A DNA stretch of 43,287 nucleotides from Candidatus Gastranaerophilales bacterium (GTDB lineage: Bacteria > Cyanobacteriota > Vampirovibrionia > Gastranaerophilales > Gastranaerophilaceae), in NCBI GenBank assembly GCA_947589115.1, contig CANPZP010000009.1, positions 1 through 43,287 on the forward strand. The letters run 5' to 3'. Below the pieces are notes generated by a model. It did not search any database. It worked only from the letters and a program-made list of their open reading frames with translations, and was not told the origin of the DNA. Positions 1-9,164 of the stretch are shown here, piece after piece (positions within the stretch are counted from its first letter, which is position 1; each line of letters begins with the position of its first letter). A program made the position numbers and the translations under genes.

Positions 1-134
1 GCAGCATCTTCTGCTTTTAAACCCGGGTCATTTATAGCAACATAATTAATTTTGTCAAAGATACCTTCTTTGATTGCCGCTCTTAAAGTGTTTCTTCCGA
101 TTCTTCCGAATCCGTTAATTGCAACATTTACCAT
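1..134 (-). CDS. gap: Glyceraldehyde-3-phosphate dehydrogenase, N-terminal part (cut by window edge)
   Basis: Glycolytic enzyme that oxidises and phosphorylates glyceraldehyde 3-phosphate with NAD in the cytoplasm. Only the first 44 residues lie in the window; the rest is beyond position 1. Translation from the ATG at 134 gives the family start MVNVAINGFGRIGRN, which carries the Rossmann dinucleotide-binding motif GFGRIGR, followed by the VAINDPG strand that contacts the cofactor. A Shine-Dalgarno sequence (AAGGAG) lies a suitable distance upstream of this ATG, and a sigma70-type promoter is visible at 186-214, so the gene appears to be transcribed on its own or as first gene. The NAD or NADP preference and the catalytic Cys cannot be judged from this fragment. 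Confidence 0.93.
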   Translation of the reverse strand, partial: MVNVAINGFGRIGRNTLRAAIKEGIFDKINYVAINDPGLKAEDA

Positions 135-185
135 AGCTTTTTATCTCCTTTTTCTTATCTACCATGATTATGTGTTCATGAGTTA

Positions 186-214
186 TTTATAAATTAAACA
201 TAAAGTTTAATCAA
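186..214 (-). promoter_or_regulatory. Putative sigma70 promoter of gap
   Basis: On the minus strand a -35 box TTGATT (209-214) and a -10 box TATAAA (186-191) are separated by 17 bp and lie about 50 bp upstream of the gap start codon. Spacing and sequence fit a housekeeping promoter. Recognised by eye only. Confidence 0.5.
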
Positions 215-426
215 GTAAATTATTTAAAAAAGAGATTTAGAAGATATTTTTACCTTTTTTGATGTTTCAATCTCTTCACACACTTTTTTGAGTGTTACTG
301 CCGTTTTTGCTATTAAACTTTTAATTTCGCTTTTTACATCATAAATGTTAGAATTTTATTAGTGCTGTAAATAATCTACAAGAGAGGAGAATGCCAATTA
401 AATATTTATAATCTTATTGACAATAG

Positions 427-660
427 CTATATATCGAGTACCAAATCTTGAACTTTACAATTTAAAGCAGACGCAATATCCATTAAAATAGCAAGACTTG
501 GGAATTTTTCCCCTCGTTCAATACAACCGATATAATTTCTGGCACTTGAAATTCTAAAAGCTAACTCTTCCTGAGAAAGTTTTTTGTTAGTTCTAATATT
601 TCTTATATTCATTCCCAGCTTTTTATATGAGTTTAAATGTCTGCTTTTATCCTTATTCAT
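427..660 (-). CDS. Small XRE-family helix-turn-helix regulator
   Basis: A 77-residue protein that is almost only a Cro/C1-type HTH DNA-binding domain (about residues 14-72). The pattern LSQEELAFRI, then SARNYIGCIERGEKFPS, is the classic helix 2-turn-helix 3 of the XRE family, ending in the usual LDIASAL helix. It has no effector or dimerisation domain, so it probably acts as a small DNA-binding switch, possibly autoregulatory. It is divergent from the small membrane protein gene at 805. Its start codon overlaps one of two direct copies of TACCACCTAT (plus-strand reading), and the only Shine-Dalgarno-like sequence (GGTGG) sits very close to the ATG. The target genes are unknown; restriction-modification or prophage control is possible but nothing in the window supports it. 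Confidence 0.8.
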   Translation of the reverse strand: MNKDKSRHLNSYKKLGMNIRNIRTNKKLSQEELAFRISSARNYIGCIERGEKFPSLAILMDIASALNCKVQDLVLDI

Positions 661-704
661 ACCACCTATTTTGGTGTATTTTTTAAGACTTTTCTACCAC
701 CTAT
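660..704. promoter_or_regulatory. Direct repeat TACCACCTAT x2, candidate operator of the XRE regulator
   Basis: Two identical 10-bp copies (660-669 and 695-704) start 35 bp apart. The first overlaps the start codon of the XRE gene. The first copy also forms a short inverted repeat CACC-N6-GGTG. The position between the divergent genes fits autoregulation by the HTH protein; this is inference. Confidence 0.35.
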
Positions 705-804
705 ATAGTTGCGTAAAGATTATTTATAAGTATTTACAAAAAATATGACCTTTTAGTATACTAATATAATGTAATCTTTGAATTCATAAAAACGGAGTGA
801 ATAT

Positions 805-1158
805 TTGAAATATATAACTAATACCTTAATAATTTTATTGGCAATATATAGCACCTTCTTTTGGTTAGGTGCTTCGGTTAATGCAAATATCAATTTTGAA
901 GCAAAAACATACATTGGTCGTTCCGCTAAAATTACTATTAATGATTTTCATACAAAAGGAGTTGATAATTCTTACATTCCGCTCTCAACTGTTATCATCG
1001 AAGAACCGGATGATAAAATGGTTTTATCTATTGTTCTAAGTGTGCTTTTATGTCCTCTTTTTCTGCTTATGAAAGGTAAAGATGCTAAAATTCCTGCAGG
1101 AACTCTTAAAACCATATACACAATAACGGATGTTTACATTAAACCTCAAGTTATCTGA
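805..1158 (+). CDS. Small membrane or exported protein of unknown function
   Basis: A 117-residue protein starting at TTG, chosen because GGAG (794-797) lies 7 nt upstream and no better ATG is present. Residues about 5-27 are a hydrophobic signal segment with a possible cleavage after the VNA region. A second hydrophobic stretch (about 72-88, VLSIVLSVLLCPLFLLM) follows. The tail reads KGKDAKIPAGTLKTIYT and ends in a short beta-rich segment. This lysine-rich, PAGT tail pattern after a membrane helix is seen in small envelope proteins, but I cannot name a family. A -10-like TATAAT (765-770) and a 10-bp palindrome TAGTATACTA (754-763) lie upstream. It is divergent from the XRE regulator. No function is assigned. 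Confidence 0.62.
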   Translation: MKYITNTLIILLAIYSTFFWLGASVNANINFEAKTYIGRSAKITINDFHTKGVDNSYIPLSTVIIEEPDDKMVLSIVLSVLLCPLFLLMKGKDAKIPAGTLKTIYTITDVYIKPQVI

Positions 1159-1210
1159 TTTTTTATGTTTTTGTTATAATTTATAATGAAATAAGATAAA
1201 TCAGGCTTGT

Positions 1211-1846
1211 ATGACAACTAAATTTTCAACAAAAGCAGCAAAAAGCTTTAATATTTGGCGCAGAATGTTTCAATATATTGCTTGTAACACTGTTATTATT
1301 AATATGATTAAGTCCCAATATAAGGTTATTAAAGCCGAAGGTATTGAAAATATTGATAAATCAAAAAAATATATAATAGCAAGCAACCATGTGACAGGTT
1401 ATGACCCGTTTTTTATAGCAAATCAATATAAACTTACAATAGCTTACATGGCAAAAAAACAGTTATTTGAAACATTTTGGTCTATGGTTTTAATGGATTG
1501 GTGCGGAGCTTTTGCGGTTGACAGAGATAAAGTGGATGTTTCAACAATAAAAACTGCATTATCAATAAAAAAGACAAATTGGCATTTAGGTCTGTTCCCG
1601 CAGGGGACAAGATGTAACAACGGAAAAATTGAGAATATTACCAAAGGTTTTGCTTCTATTGCAAAAAAAATGGATATTGATATTCTTCCGATTGCAATTA
1701 TTGTTAAAGAAAATCCTAACGGAGAAAAAACAATGCAGCTTAAAGCAGGTAAACCCATATCAAGTAAAGGAAGCGTTGAAGAAATTGTTGATGAATGGGC
1801 TAATACCGTTTGCAAACTGGGCGGGTTTGAATACGTGCCCTCTTAA
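1211..1846 (+). CDS. plsC: PlsC-like 1-acyl-sn-glycerol-3-phosphate acyltransferase (copy 1)
   Basis: Transfers an acyl chain to lysophosphatidic acid in phospholipid synthesis at the inner membrane. The 211-residue protein carries the acyltransferase block I, NHVTGYD, with His60 and Asp65 of the HX4D catalytic motif. Block III is FPQGTR at 129-134, which binds the phosphate. Block II corresponds to the FAVDRDK segment. It lacks long membrane spans apart from a hydrophobic N-terminal region. The ATG at 1211 has only a weak CAGG upstream. The second acyltransferase gene begins 20 nt after its stop, so the two probably form an operon. The exact substrate of each copy is unknown, and one could serve a different acyl acceptor such as a lipid A or ornithine lipid precursor. 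Confidence 0.9.
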   Translation: MTTKFSTKAAKSFNIWRRMFQYIACNTVIINMIKSQYKVIKAEGIENIDKSKKYIIASNHVTGYDPFFIANQYKLTIAYMAKKQLFETFWSMVLMDWCGAFAVDRDKVDVSTIKTALSIKKTNWHLGLFPQGTRCNNGKIENITKGFASIAKKMDIDILPIAIIVKENPNGEKTMQLKAGKPISSKGSVEEIVDEWANTVCKLGGFEYVPS

Positions 1847-1866
1847 TATAAAGAAAGAGTTTACGG

Positions 1867-2571
1867 ATGGGAAAAACAGAAATTAAGAATAAAAACTATA
1901 CAAAAAGAGAAGTATGTGACTTTACCGAAGGAAAGTATAAATTCCAGCTTTTCGGGCGCTGGCTTATATCCAGAACTATTCTGCCTATTTTTTATAAAAT
2001 TGAGTATATAGGAAGAGAAAATATTCCGCAGGATAAAAATTTTATTGTTGCGCCTAATCATATTTCATATCTGGATCCGTTTGTATCCGGAGAAGCGGTA
2101 AAAAAACCTATTGCTTTTATGGGCAAAAAAGAGTTATTTCAAAATAAGACACTGGCTTTTCTCCTTGACGGATTAGCTTGTTTTGCGGTTAATCGTGAAA
2201 AATTGGAAGTATCCACCATTAAAACAGCAATAAATGTTTTCAAAACCAATCGATGGATGCTTGGTATTTTCCCTCAAGGCGGTATCAGACGTAACTTCAA
2301 AATAGAAAAAATTAATAAAGGTTTTGCAGTTATTGCCAAGCAAATGAAAACAGATATACTCCCAATCGGTATCACAGGCAGTGAAAAATATAATTGGATT
2401 CCTTTTAAAGGTAATCTTAAAATTATTATCGGCGAGCCTATTTCTTATAATCAAGAGATTGATGAAATAATTGACCAATGGGGACAAAAAGTTGCCGATA
2501 TGATTGGATACGAATATATCAAGGATGAAATCACAGAAAATAAAGCCCCTGTTGATAAAGTTAATGCATAG
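1867..2571 (+). CDS. PlsC-like acyltransferase (copy 2)
   Basis: A 234-residue paralogue of the preceding gene, and its likely operon partner. Block I is NHISYLD with His65 and Asp70, so the catalytic pair is intact. Block III reads FPQGGIRR (135-142) instead of FPQGTR, replacing the conserved Thr by Gly next to the phosphate-binding Arg, which is shifted by one. Block II is FAVNREK. The N-terminal hydrophobic segment (about 33-45) resembles the membrane-contacting helix of the family. A GAAAGAG sequence precedes the ATG. The stop codon ends exactly where the stop of the convergent cheA begins, with no terminator between them. The altered block III suggests a different acceptor or reduced activity; this is inference. 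Confidence 0.87.
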   Translation: MGKTEIKNKNYTKREVCDFTEGKYKFQLFGRWLISRTILPIFYKIEYIGRENIPQDKNFIVAPNHISYLDPFVSGEAVKKPIAFMGKKELFQNKTLAFLLDGLACFAVNREKLEVSTIKTAINVFKTNRWMLGIFPQGGIRRNFKIEKINKGFAVIAKQMKTDILPIGITGSEKYNWIPFKGNLKIIIGEPISYNQEIDEIIDQWGQKVADMIGYEYIKDEITENKAPVDKVNA

Positions 2572-5187
2572 TTATACGACAGCCAGTCCGTGAAGTGTAT
2601 TTCTCATTAAATCATACGGATTTATTATAAGGCATATCTCACCCGACGGCAATGTTGTAATCCCGCTTATATTCCTTATTTTAAGTATGGGCGCCGATAA
2701 TTTCTTTTGAAATATTTCTTGCGACCCTATTAATTTATCCACAATAAATGCTGCATGCTCGCTTTGTAATTCAGTTATTATTACCGTTACATCTTCTTGT
2801 TTTAATGGTTCATCAGATTTATATCCGAATATTTCGGATAAATTATATACGGGAACAGGATTATCTTCAAAAATTATGTATTTTTGATTGTCTTTATTTA
2901 TTATTTCCCCCATATTAACTTGTTTTACATATTTTACCGCATTTATGGGTATTGCATACTTCTGGTCGTTTACACATATTATAAATGTCTTTAGTGTCGA
3001 CATTGATAAAGGAACTTTTATAGTAACTCTGCAGCCTTTATTCAATACTGAATCAACAGTTATATCACCATTCAGTCCGGCTATTTTCGTTTTGACGACA
3101 TCTAATCCTACTCCTCTTCCGGATATTTCCGTTACTGATTCTTTTGTTGAAAATCCGGGGAGAAATATTAATTTCATTAACTGCTCGTCAGTCAGATTTT
3201 TTATTTCTTCTTCCAATAAAATCCCTTTTTGAAGAGCAGTTTCTTTTACCTTATCAAGATTTATTCCGTATCCGTCATCTTCTATTACTATAACAACATT
3301 ATTCTCCGCTTGCTTTGCAGATAATCTTATTATACCTGTTTCTTTTTTATTATTTTTTATTCTGTCCTGAGGAGTTTCTATCCCGTGAGATATAGAATTT
3401 CTGATTATATGAATCAGAGGCATTTTTATTTCTTCTATAATTTTTTTATCAACGGTTGTATCACTCCCGGATATATATATATCTATTTTTTTATTATTTT
3501 CTTTTGCTATATCTCTTACCATTCTAGGAAATGAATGAAAAATTGCAGCAAGCGGTAATACCCTTATTCCTTTTGCTATTGATTCTATTTCCAATGCAGT
3601 TTGATGTAATTTATTATCATCTTCAGATATGTTTTTATATAAATCTGTAAAATCTTTATTTAAATCATTTATTATATCAAAATTTTCATTAAAAAAATTC
3701 AATATTTTTTTATAGAAAATATTAGCCATTTCATTATTATCCGAAAAAAAGCCTTTCTTTTCGTAGTATTTAATATAATTAAATATTTTTTTACTTTCAA
3801 TCTGCCATTTTACAAAATTATTGTTTAATAAAGATAAATCTACCAGATGTTCTCTGTTTTTTATACCGTTAATTAACAGTTCTCCGGTTCTTGATATTAA
3901 ATTGTCAAGCTTTGATATGTCTACTCTTAAAGTCTTTATTTCCTGTAAATCAAACGGAGTTAAATTCTTATTAAAATTATCATAATTTTCATTAGATACA
4001 ATAGTATTTTTTTCTTCAACTATAACTTCATTTTTACTGTCGTTAATATCAATATTTAACATATCCTCAACTAAATTTAAACGCTGAAGCAGAAAGCTTA
4101 AATTTTTACATTGCTCTTCATCCCCTTTATATATACCCCGAGCTAAGTATATACACTGCAATACTACCATATAACAATCATTGTCTATATTTATATCTTT
4201 TTTGATTAATAACTCCAGTATATTTACTGTCTTATTTATGACATTATCCGCTTTTTCATTTTCATTTTGTTCGGATATCTCAATTAATAACTCATTCAAT
4301 TCATAAATATATTTTTTTTCATATCTTATTTTAGGCAATATAGATAATACTTTTTCAAACTTAACATCAATATTAGCTGTTAAATTATTGGAATCTTTAA
4401 TATTTTCAGTATTTTCTTCTTTCTTGTTTTGAATTTCAACACTGTTATGACTTATTTCTTTATTAACTGAATATATTTTATTTCTTAATTCTGTTATTGC
4501 TTTTCTATAATACTCTAAATCATTTTCGGGATGTTCATCGGAATTAATAAGCAATAAAATTCCGGATATTTCATTTTTTATTTCCGAATAATTTGTATGT
4601 GAATAAATTTCATTAAGTCTTGTTAAATTATCAGCGGCAACGGACATAATTTCCTGAAATTCATCCTCTTGGGTTTCACGCTCCATAATAAACATTAACT
4701 CAAGTAATATGGCATTTACATCTATATTATTTATTTCTTTTTCATTTTGAACTTTATTGTGAGGCTCTTCAACCGGTACCATTCTGTTATATGTTAAAAA
4801 ATTATTTAATTTATTTACCGTTTCGATAACCTCATTACCATATGGATCCGAACCAATTTCCACTGTTTTTTGTATCAGATTTTGAACAAAGTCACATACA
4901 TCATAAATAAGTTGAAAAAAATTAATATTAATTTTTACATTATCATCTTTCCAATAAATAAGAATATCTTCAATTTTATGCGCAATGTCCTGAATACTTT
5001 TAAATCCGAGCATTCTTGCAGAACCTTTTAAAGAATGAGATAATTGCATCAGGCGCTTTAACGGCTCTTTATTTTCAGGGTTTTTTTCAAGTTCCAAAAA
5101 GCCGTCATTCAACCCTTGAATCATTTCTTCACTTTCAGTTTTAAAAATATTTAAAATTTCTTTATATTCTTCGGGATTGTATTCCAT
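2572..5187 (-). CDS. cheA: CheA-type chemosensory histidine kinase
   Basis: An 871-residue cytoplasmic kinase that reads out chemoreceptor arrays. The order is: HPt domain at about 1-110 with the phosphorylated His51 in LSHSLKGSA; a long helical region 150-400 without a recognisable CheY-binding P2 domain; the P3 dimerisation helices from about 418; the HATPase domain with N box HIIRNSISHGIE (593-604), G1 DDGYGI, the GFSTKE segment and G2 SGRGVGLDVV; and a C-terminal CheW-like domain from about 732. There is no C-terminal receiver domain. P3 is longer than usual (about 455-520 is extra). It follows the MCP gene by 11 nt with its own AGGA, so both form one operon. It probably signals to a type IV pilus or other surface motility system, since no flagellar genes are visible here. 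Confidence 0.93.
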   Translation of the reverse strand: MEYNPEEYKEILNIFKTESEEMIQGLNDGFLELEKNPENKEPLKRLMQLSHSLKGSARMLGFKSIQDIAHKIEDILIYWKDDNVKININFFQLIYDVCDFVQNLIQKTVEIGSDPYGNEVIETVNKLNNFLTYNRMVPVEEPHNKVQNEKEINNIDVNAILLELMFIMERETQEDEFQEIMSVAADNLTRLNEIYSHTNYSEIKNEISGILLLINSDEHPENDLEYYRKAITELRNKIYSVNKEISHNSVEIQNKKEENTENIKDSNNLTANIDVKFEKVLSILPKIRYEKKYIYELNELLIEISEQNENEKADNVINKTVNILELLIKKDINIDNDCYMVVLQCIYLARGIYKGDEEQCKNLSFLLQRLNLVEDMLNIDINDSKNEVIVEEKNTIVSNENYDNFNKNLTPFDLQEIKTLRVDISKLDNLISRTGELLINGIKNREHLVDLSLLNNNFVKWQIESKKIFNYIKYYEKKGFFSDNNEMANIFYKKILNFFNENFDIINDLNKDFTDLYKNISEDDNKLHQTALEIESIAKGIRVLPLAAIFHSFPRMVRDIAKENNKKIDIYISGSDTTVDKKIIEEIKMPLIHIIRNSISHGIETPQDRIKNNKKETGIIRLSAKQAENNVVIVIEDDGYGINLDKVKETALQKGILLEEEIKNLTDEQLMKLIFLPGFSTKESVTEISGRGVGLDVVKTKIAGLNGDITVDSVLNKGCRVTIKVPLSMSTLKTFIICVNDQKYAIPINAVKYVKQVNMGEIINKDNQKYIIFEDNPVPVYNLSEIFGYKSDEPLKQEDVTVIITELQSEHAAFIVDKLIGSQEIFQKKLSAPILKIRNISGITTLPSGEICLIINPYDLMRNTLHGLAVV

Positions 5188-5198
5188 TATTTTTCCTG

Positions 5199-6236
5199 TT
5201 AATTAACAATATTATCTTTAATATTTGTTGATAATTCTGAAAATATTCTTATGTTTTCTATATTTTCTTCCACTGTTTTTATGGATTCAGATATACCCTG
5301 CTGCATATTCTCAATTACTTCCAATACCTCATTAGTAATAGTTTGCTGGTCTATAGATGAAGTATGAATTTCTTCCAATTCTTCCGATAAATTTTTAATA
5401 TTGTTTACTAACAAAGAGAAATTATTATTAATTTCATCAACATTTCTTACATCAGATTCAACCTCTTTTGCGCCGTCCTCAGTGGCAACTATAGTTGAAG
5501 AGGTCGTTTGTTCTATTTCGGCAACCAGTGTCGTAATTTTTGTGGTAGCTTGTCTGGATTCATCAGCCAATTTTCTGATTTCACCCGCAACAACCGCAAA
5601 ACCTTTACCGTATTCACCTGCTCTTGCTGCTTCAACTGCTGCATTTAATGCTAACATGTTTGTCTGTTCCGAAATATTTTCAACTATACTTACGGTTGAA
5701 CCTATTTGCTTTACATAATCCGTTAATTCTATTATTAATTCCGCTATAATTTGTATCTTTTGTTTCAAATTCTGCATCGATACTATATTGTCATTTATCG
5801 ATTTTAATTCTTTGCCTGAAAAATCGTATGTTTCTTGTACTTTCGAACATATCATTTGTGTTTTTTCTTTTGATCTTATTGAATTATTTTTAAATGATTT
5901 TACCGACTGAACTACATTTTCCAACATGTCCATATAATTTTGTGTTATTTGACGATGTTTTTCACTCAATTGCAAAACTCTGCTTGATATCTTTTGAAAT
6001 TCTTTTAATTCATTATCGATTAATTTATCCATAGACCTTAATAAATCATTCTTTGATAATTGATATTGGATATAATACAATGCTAATACTACAAATTCCC
6101 ACATTAACATTGTTGTCTTATCTTCATTTATCATAATAATAGCTATAATAGCTATTGTTGCAGCACCTAAGAACAAAGTATCATATATATTTTTTGCTGC
6201 TAAACGATTGGTTAAACTCACATCTTTCCTTGGCAT
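5199..6236 (-). CDS. Methyl-accepting chemotaxis-like receptor without a periplasmic sensor domain
   Basis: A 345-residue receptor. Two hydrophobic segments (about 19-36 and 43-58) are joined by a loop of only a few residues, so no extracytoplasmic ligand domain exists. The rest is the long signalling coiled coil, with the conserved hairpin tip [20 protein letters not shown] (188-207) and [19 protein letters not shown] (210-228), which contacts CheA and CheW. No HAMP or PAS domain is evident. The start is fixed by AAAGGAG just upstream of the ATG. It is first in the operon with cheA and divergent from the double CheW gene. Input may come from a membrane state or a partner protein, as in PilJ-like or energy-sensing receptors; that is inference. 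Confidence 0.9.
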   Translation of the reverse strand: MPRKDVSLTNRLAAKNIYDTLFLGAATIAIIAIIMINEDKTTMLMWEFVVLALYYIQYQLSKNDLLRSMDKLIDNELKEFQKISSRVLQLSEKHRQITQNYMDMLENVVQSVKSFKNNSIRSKEKTQMICSKVQETYDFSGKELKSINDNIVSMQNLKQKIQIIAELIIELTDYVKQIGSTVSIVENISEQTNMLALNAAVEAARAGEYGKGFAVVAGEIRKLADESRQATTKITTLVAEIEQTTSSTIVATEDGAKEVESDVRNVDEINNNFSLLVNNIKNLSEELEEIHTSSIDQQTITNEVLEVIENMQQGISESIKTVEENIENIRIFSELSTNIKDNIVN

Positions 6237-6326
6237 TTTTAACTCCTTTTAAAGTTAATTATAGTTCATATTTTTTATTTTATAATCATTAATTTATAGT
6301 ATAATATTATAAAGGTTTTATCTCTA

Positions 6327-7355
6327 ATGAACAACAATTATGAATTAATTTCGGATTCCGAAATAACAGAATCATATAAATATTACATCGTTTTCAATAT
6401 AAAAGATAAACGATATGCAATTAATATAAAAAATGTTGTTGAAATAATAAATCTTCCTGATATAGAAATATCAAAGAATATGCCTCAAAATATTATCGGG
6501 ATTTTTGATTATAACGGGCTAATGATTAAAGCTGTTGATTTAACAAGCTTATTAGGTGAAACACCAGAAAGTTTCTCGGTAGATGATAAATTAATTGTTC
6601 TGATTTCGGAAGGAGATTTTTTCGCAATCCATACTAAGTTTGTCGAAAATATTATTTCTTTTGATTCAAAGTTTATTCAGCCCGTGCCTTACAGTCTTGA
6701 AAATTCTTTGGTAAACTCCATTTTTAAATCGGATTCCGAATTTATTAATATTATTGATATTGCAAATTTAAATAAAATTATTTCCGAAGAAAATGCAAAA
6801 ATATCGGATTTTGATTATTCCGCACTATTTCCTGCGGATGATAAATCAAAAAAAATATTAAGTCTAAGAACACAGAAAAATAAACTTCCCAACTCGGGAT
6901 TTGCATTCCCCATGAACTTTAATATTAACAACCAATACATTCTTTTTACTCTTGATGATTTTAACTATTATCTTGATTTAAAATACGTAAAAGAATTTGT
7001 ATCATTAAAAAGGTTAAATATAACCAAACTTCCTTATACACAAGATTACATAAGAGGAATTATTAATATCAGAGGGGATTTTTTGGTAGTTGTTGATTTA
7101 AAAAAATTTTTTAACAAAGACACAAATTCAGACTCAAACAAATTGATTATAGCGGAAAGTAAAGATTTTAATATTGCATTCATAGTCGATGATATAAAAT
7201 ATATTAAAACTTTAAAGAATATTCAAAAAACATATTCGGATAAACCCATCTCACCTTACATATACGCTGAATTTACGGAAAACAATAAAATATCCTCCAT
7301 TATTAATTTTGAAAAAATTATTAATGACGAAAAGTTATATATAAATATAAGTTAA
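6327..7355 (+). CDS. Tandem CheW-domain coupling protein
   Basis: A 342-residue cytoplasmic scaffold that links receptors to CheA. It contains two CheW folds in tandem. The first is about residues 17-155 (YYIVFNIKDKRYAINIKNVVEII opens the typical beta barrel). The second is about 200-335 (YILFTLDDFNYYLDLKYVKEFV, then RGIINIRGDFLVVVDL, the conserved CheW core). No receiver domain follows, so it is not CheV. The start ATG has AAGG 11 nt upstream and a TATAAT at 6300-6305. It is transcribed away from the MCP-cheA operon, sharing an about 90-bp divergent control region. The stop overlaps the convergent proS stop by four bases. The doubled domain may bridge or cap receptor-kinase rings. Confidence 0.88.
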   Translation: MNNNYELISDSEITESYKYYIVFNIKDKRYAINIKNVVEIINLPDIEISKNMPQNIIGIFDYNGLMIKAVDLTSLLGETPESFSVDDKLIVLISEGDFFAIHTKFVENIISFDSKFIQPVPYSLENSLVNSIFKSDSEFINIIDIANLNKIISEENAKISDFDYSALFPADDKSKKILSLRTQKNKLPNSGFAFPMNFNINNQYILFTLDDFNYYLDLKYVKEFVSLKRLNITKLPYTQDYIRGIINIRGDFLVVVDLKKFFNKDTNSDSNKLIIAESKDFNIAFIVDDIKYIKTLKNIQKTYSDKPISPYIYAEFTENNKISSIINFEKIINDEKLYINIS

Positions 7356-9085
7356 TTTTTCAGCATTAATATTCTGTTTACAGCTTCATCCGGTGATATA
7401 ATATCGGTTTTACCCGTTTGTCTGTCTTTAAATTCAACAAGATTATCCGTTATTGTTTTACCTACCGTAATTCTGTAGGGAATACCTATTAAATCCGCAT
7501 CTTTTAATTTAACACCGGCTCTTTCGGGACGATCATCAATTAAAACTTCAACATTATTATCAAGTAATTTTTTATAAATATTTTCAGCGGAAGTCATTTG
7601 AAGTTCATCTTGGTCACTGACAGGAACAACAATAACAGTAAATGGCGCAATGGATAAAGGCCATTTAATTCCCCATTCATCATGATGTCTTTCAACTGCT
7701 GCCGCAGCTGTTCTTGTTATACCTATTCCGTAACAACCCATTATAAACGGTTTTTCCTGACCGTCTTTATCGGTAAAAGTTGCATTCATTGCTTTTGAGT
7801 ATTTTGTACCGAGTTTAAATATATTCCCGACTTCTATACCTTTTGTAACTTTCAATGCACTATTACAATTTACACATTTATCATTTTCTTCAACAAGTCT
7901 TATATCGGTTATTTTAGAGGGCAAGTCTATATCTATTCCCCAATTAGCACCGACTAAATGTTTATCTGTTTGATTTACACCTATAACAAAATTTTTCAAA
8001 TCTTTTACTGTTTCATCAGCAATAATTTCAACATTTTTTAAACCTTTAGGCCCGATAAAACCTATTTGTGCATTAAATCCGGAAGCTTGCATTATTTCTT
8101 CTATTTCTCCCGAACTTGCAATTCTTATATCGTTACCCGAAAATGCATTCATTAATTTAGTTTCTTCAACATTTCTGTCCCCTCTGATTAATGCAGCAAC
8201 ATATTTACCGTCAATTACATAAATTAAACATTTACATATTACACTTGAAGGAATATTTAAATATTCCGATAATTCTTCTATAGAATGTGTATTTGGAGTG
8301 TCTACAATTTCTTGAGATGTAAACTTACCGTCTGTTTCCGTTTGATTTAAAAGTGAAACAGCATGATTTGAATTTGCACTGTAATCACAATTAGGGCAAT
8401 AAAATACATCGTTTTCTCCTGCATTATTTTCAGAATCTTCATTAACAAGCACCATAAATTCATGTGAAACACTTCCGCCGATTGCACCGGAATCAGACTG
8501 TACCATTTTTGTTTCAAGTCCGCATCTTTCAAAAATTTTTTTATATGCATCAGCCATTACACTATATGATTTATCAAGCCCTTGTTCATCAACATCAAAG
8601 CTGTATGCATCCTTCATAATAAACTCACGGCCTCTTAATAAGCCAAACCTGGGTCTTATTTCATCTCTGAATTTAGATTGTATTTGATATAAATTAACAG
8701 GGAGCTGTTTATATGAACGAATACCCTCTCTGGCTATTGATGTTATAACTTCTTCATGGGTAGGTCCCAAACACATTTCACGGTTATGTCTGTCTTTTAA
8801 GCGCATTAATTCTTTACCGTATACATCCCATCTTCCTGATTCCTGCCATAATTCAGAAGGCTGAACAAAAGGCATTAAAAGCTCCTGTGCGCCTGCCGAA
8901 TCCATTTCTTCTCTTACTATATTTTCTATTTTCTTTATAACACGCCACATTAAAGGCAAATAATTATATACACCGTTTGCAAGTTTTCTTATATATCCGG
9001 CTCTAACCAATAGTTTATGACTTATTACCTCCGCATCGGAAGGAAATTCTCTTAAAGTCTGTATAAATAATTTTGACATTCTCAT
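7352..9085 (-). CDS. proS: Prolyl-tRNA synthetase, bacterial type with editing domain
   Basis: Charges tRNA(Pro) with proline. It has 577 residues, the normal length for the bacterial ProS form that carries an inserted YbaK-like editing domain. The class II core shows LGPTHEEV, then FRDEIRPRFGLLRGREFIMK (motif 2 region) and the later GCYGIGITRTAAAAVE (motif 3). The insertion at about 245-390 holds the deacylase domain, including YVAALIRGDRNVEE. The C-terminal anticodon-binding domain starts near 470. The N terminus MRMSKLFIQTLRE matches the family, supporting the ATG at 9085 over the third-residue ATG. GAGG lies 11 nt upstream. No operon partner is obvious; the HD-GYP gene begins 80 nt downstream on the same strand. 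Confidence 0.96.
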   Translation of the reverse strand: MRMSKLFIQTLREFPSDAEVISHKLLVRAGYIRKLANGVYNYLPLMWRVIKKIENIVREEMDSAGAQELLMPFVQPSELWQESGRWDVYGKELMRLKDRHNREMCLGPTHEEVITSIAREGIRSYKQLPVNLYQIQSKFRDEIRPRFGLLRGREFIMKDAYSFDVDEQGLDKSYSVMADAYKKIFERCGLETKMVQSDSGAIGGSVSHEFMVLVNEDSENNAGENDVFYCPNCDYSANSNHAVSLLNQTETDGKFTSQEIVDTPNTHSIEELSEYLNIPSSVICKCLIYVIDGKYVAALIRGDRNVEETKLMNAFSGNDIRIASSGEIEEIMQASGFNAQIGFIGPKGLKNVEIIADETVKDLKNFVIGVNQTDKHLVGANWGIDIDLPSKITDIRLVEENDKCVNCNSALKVTKGIEVGNIFKLGTKYSKAMNATFTDKDGQEKPFIMGCYGIGITRTAAAAVERHHDEWGIKWPLSIAPFTVIVVPVSDQDELQMTSAENIYKKLLDNNVEVLIDDRPERAGVKLKDADLIGIPYRITVGKTITDNLVEFKDRQTGKTDIISPDEAVNRILMLKN

Positions 9086-9164
9086 ATAATATATAACCTC
9101 ATTAAATGTTTATGAATCTATATTATCACAAAATTCAGAAGTTACTCTTTATAAGAGAAAATTT

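Noticed and set aside
224-355. About 40 open codons on the minus strand between gap and the XRE gene, reading like an amphipathic helix (EIKSLIAKTAVTLKKVCEEI)
   Set aside because: There is no start codon or ribosome site at its beginning, and stops lie directly upstream. It could be a remnant of a gene tail but is short enough to be chance.
380-411. AGAGGAG followed by an ATG on the plus strand at about 390
   Set aside because: The frame closes after six codons and the spacing is only about 2 nt; not a credible gene.
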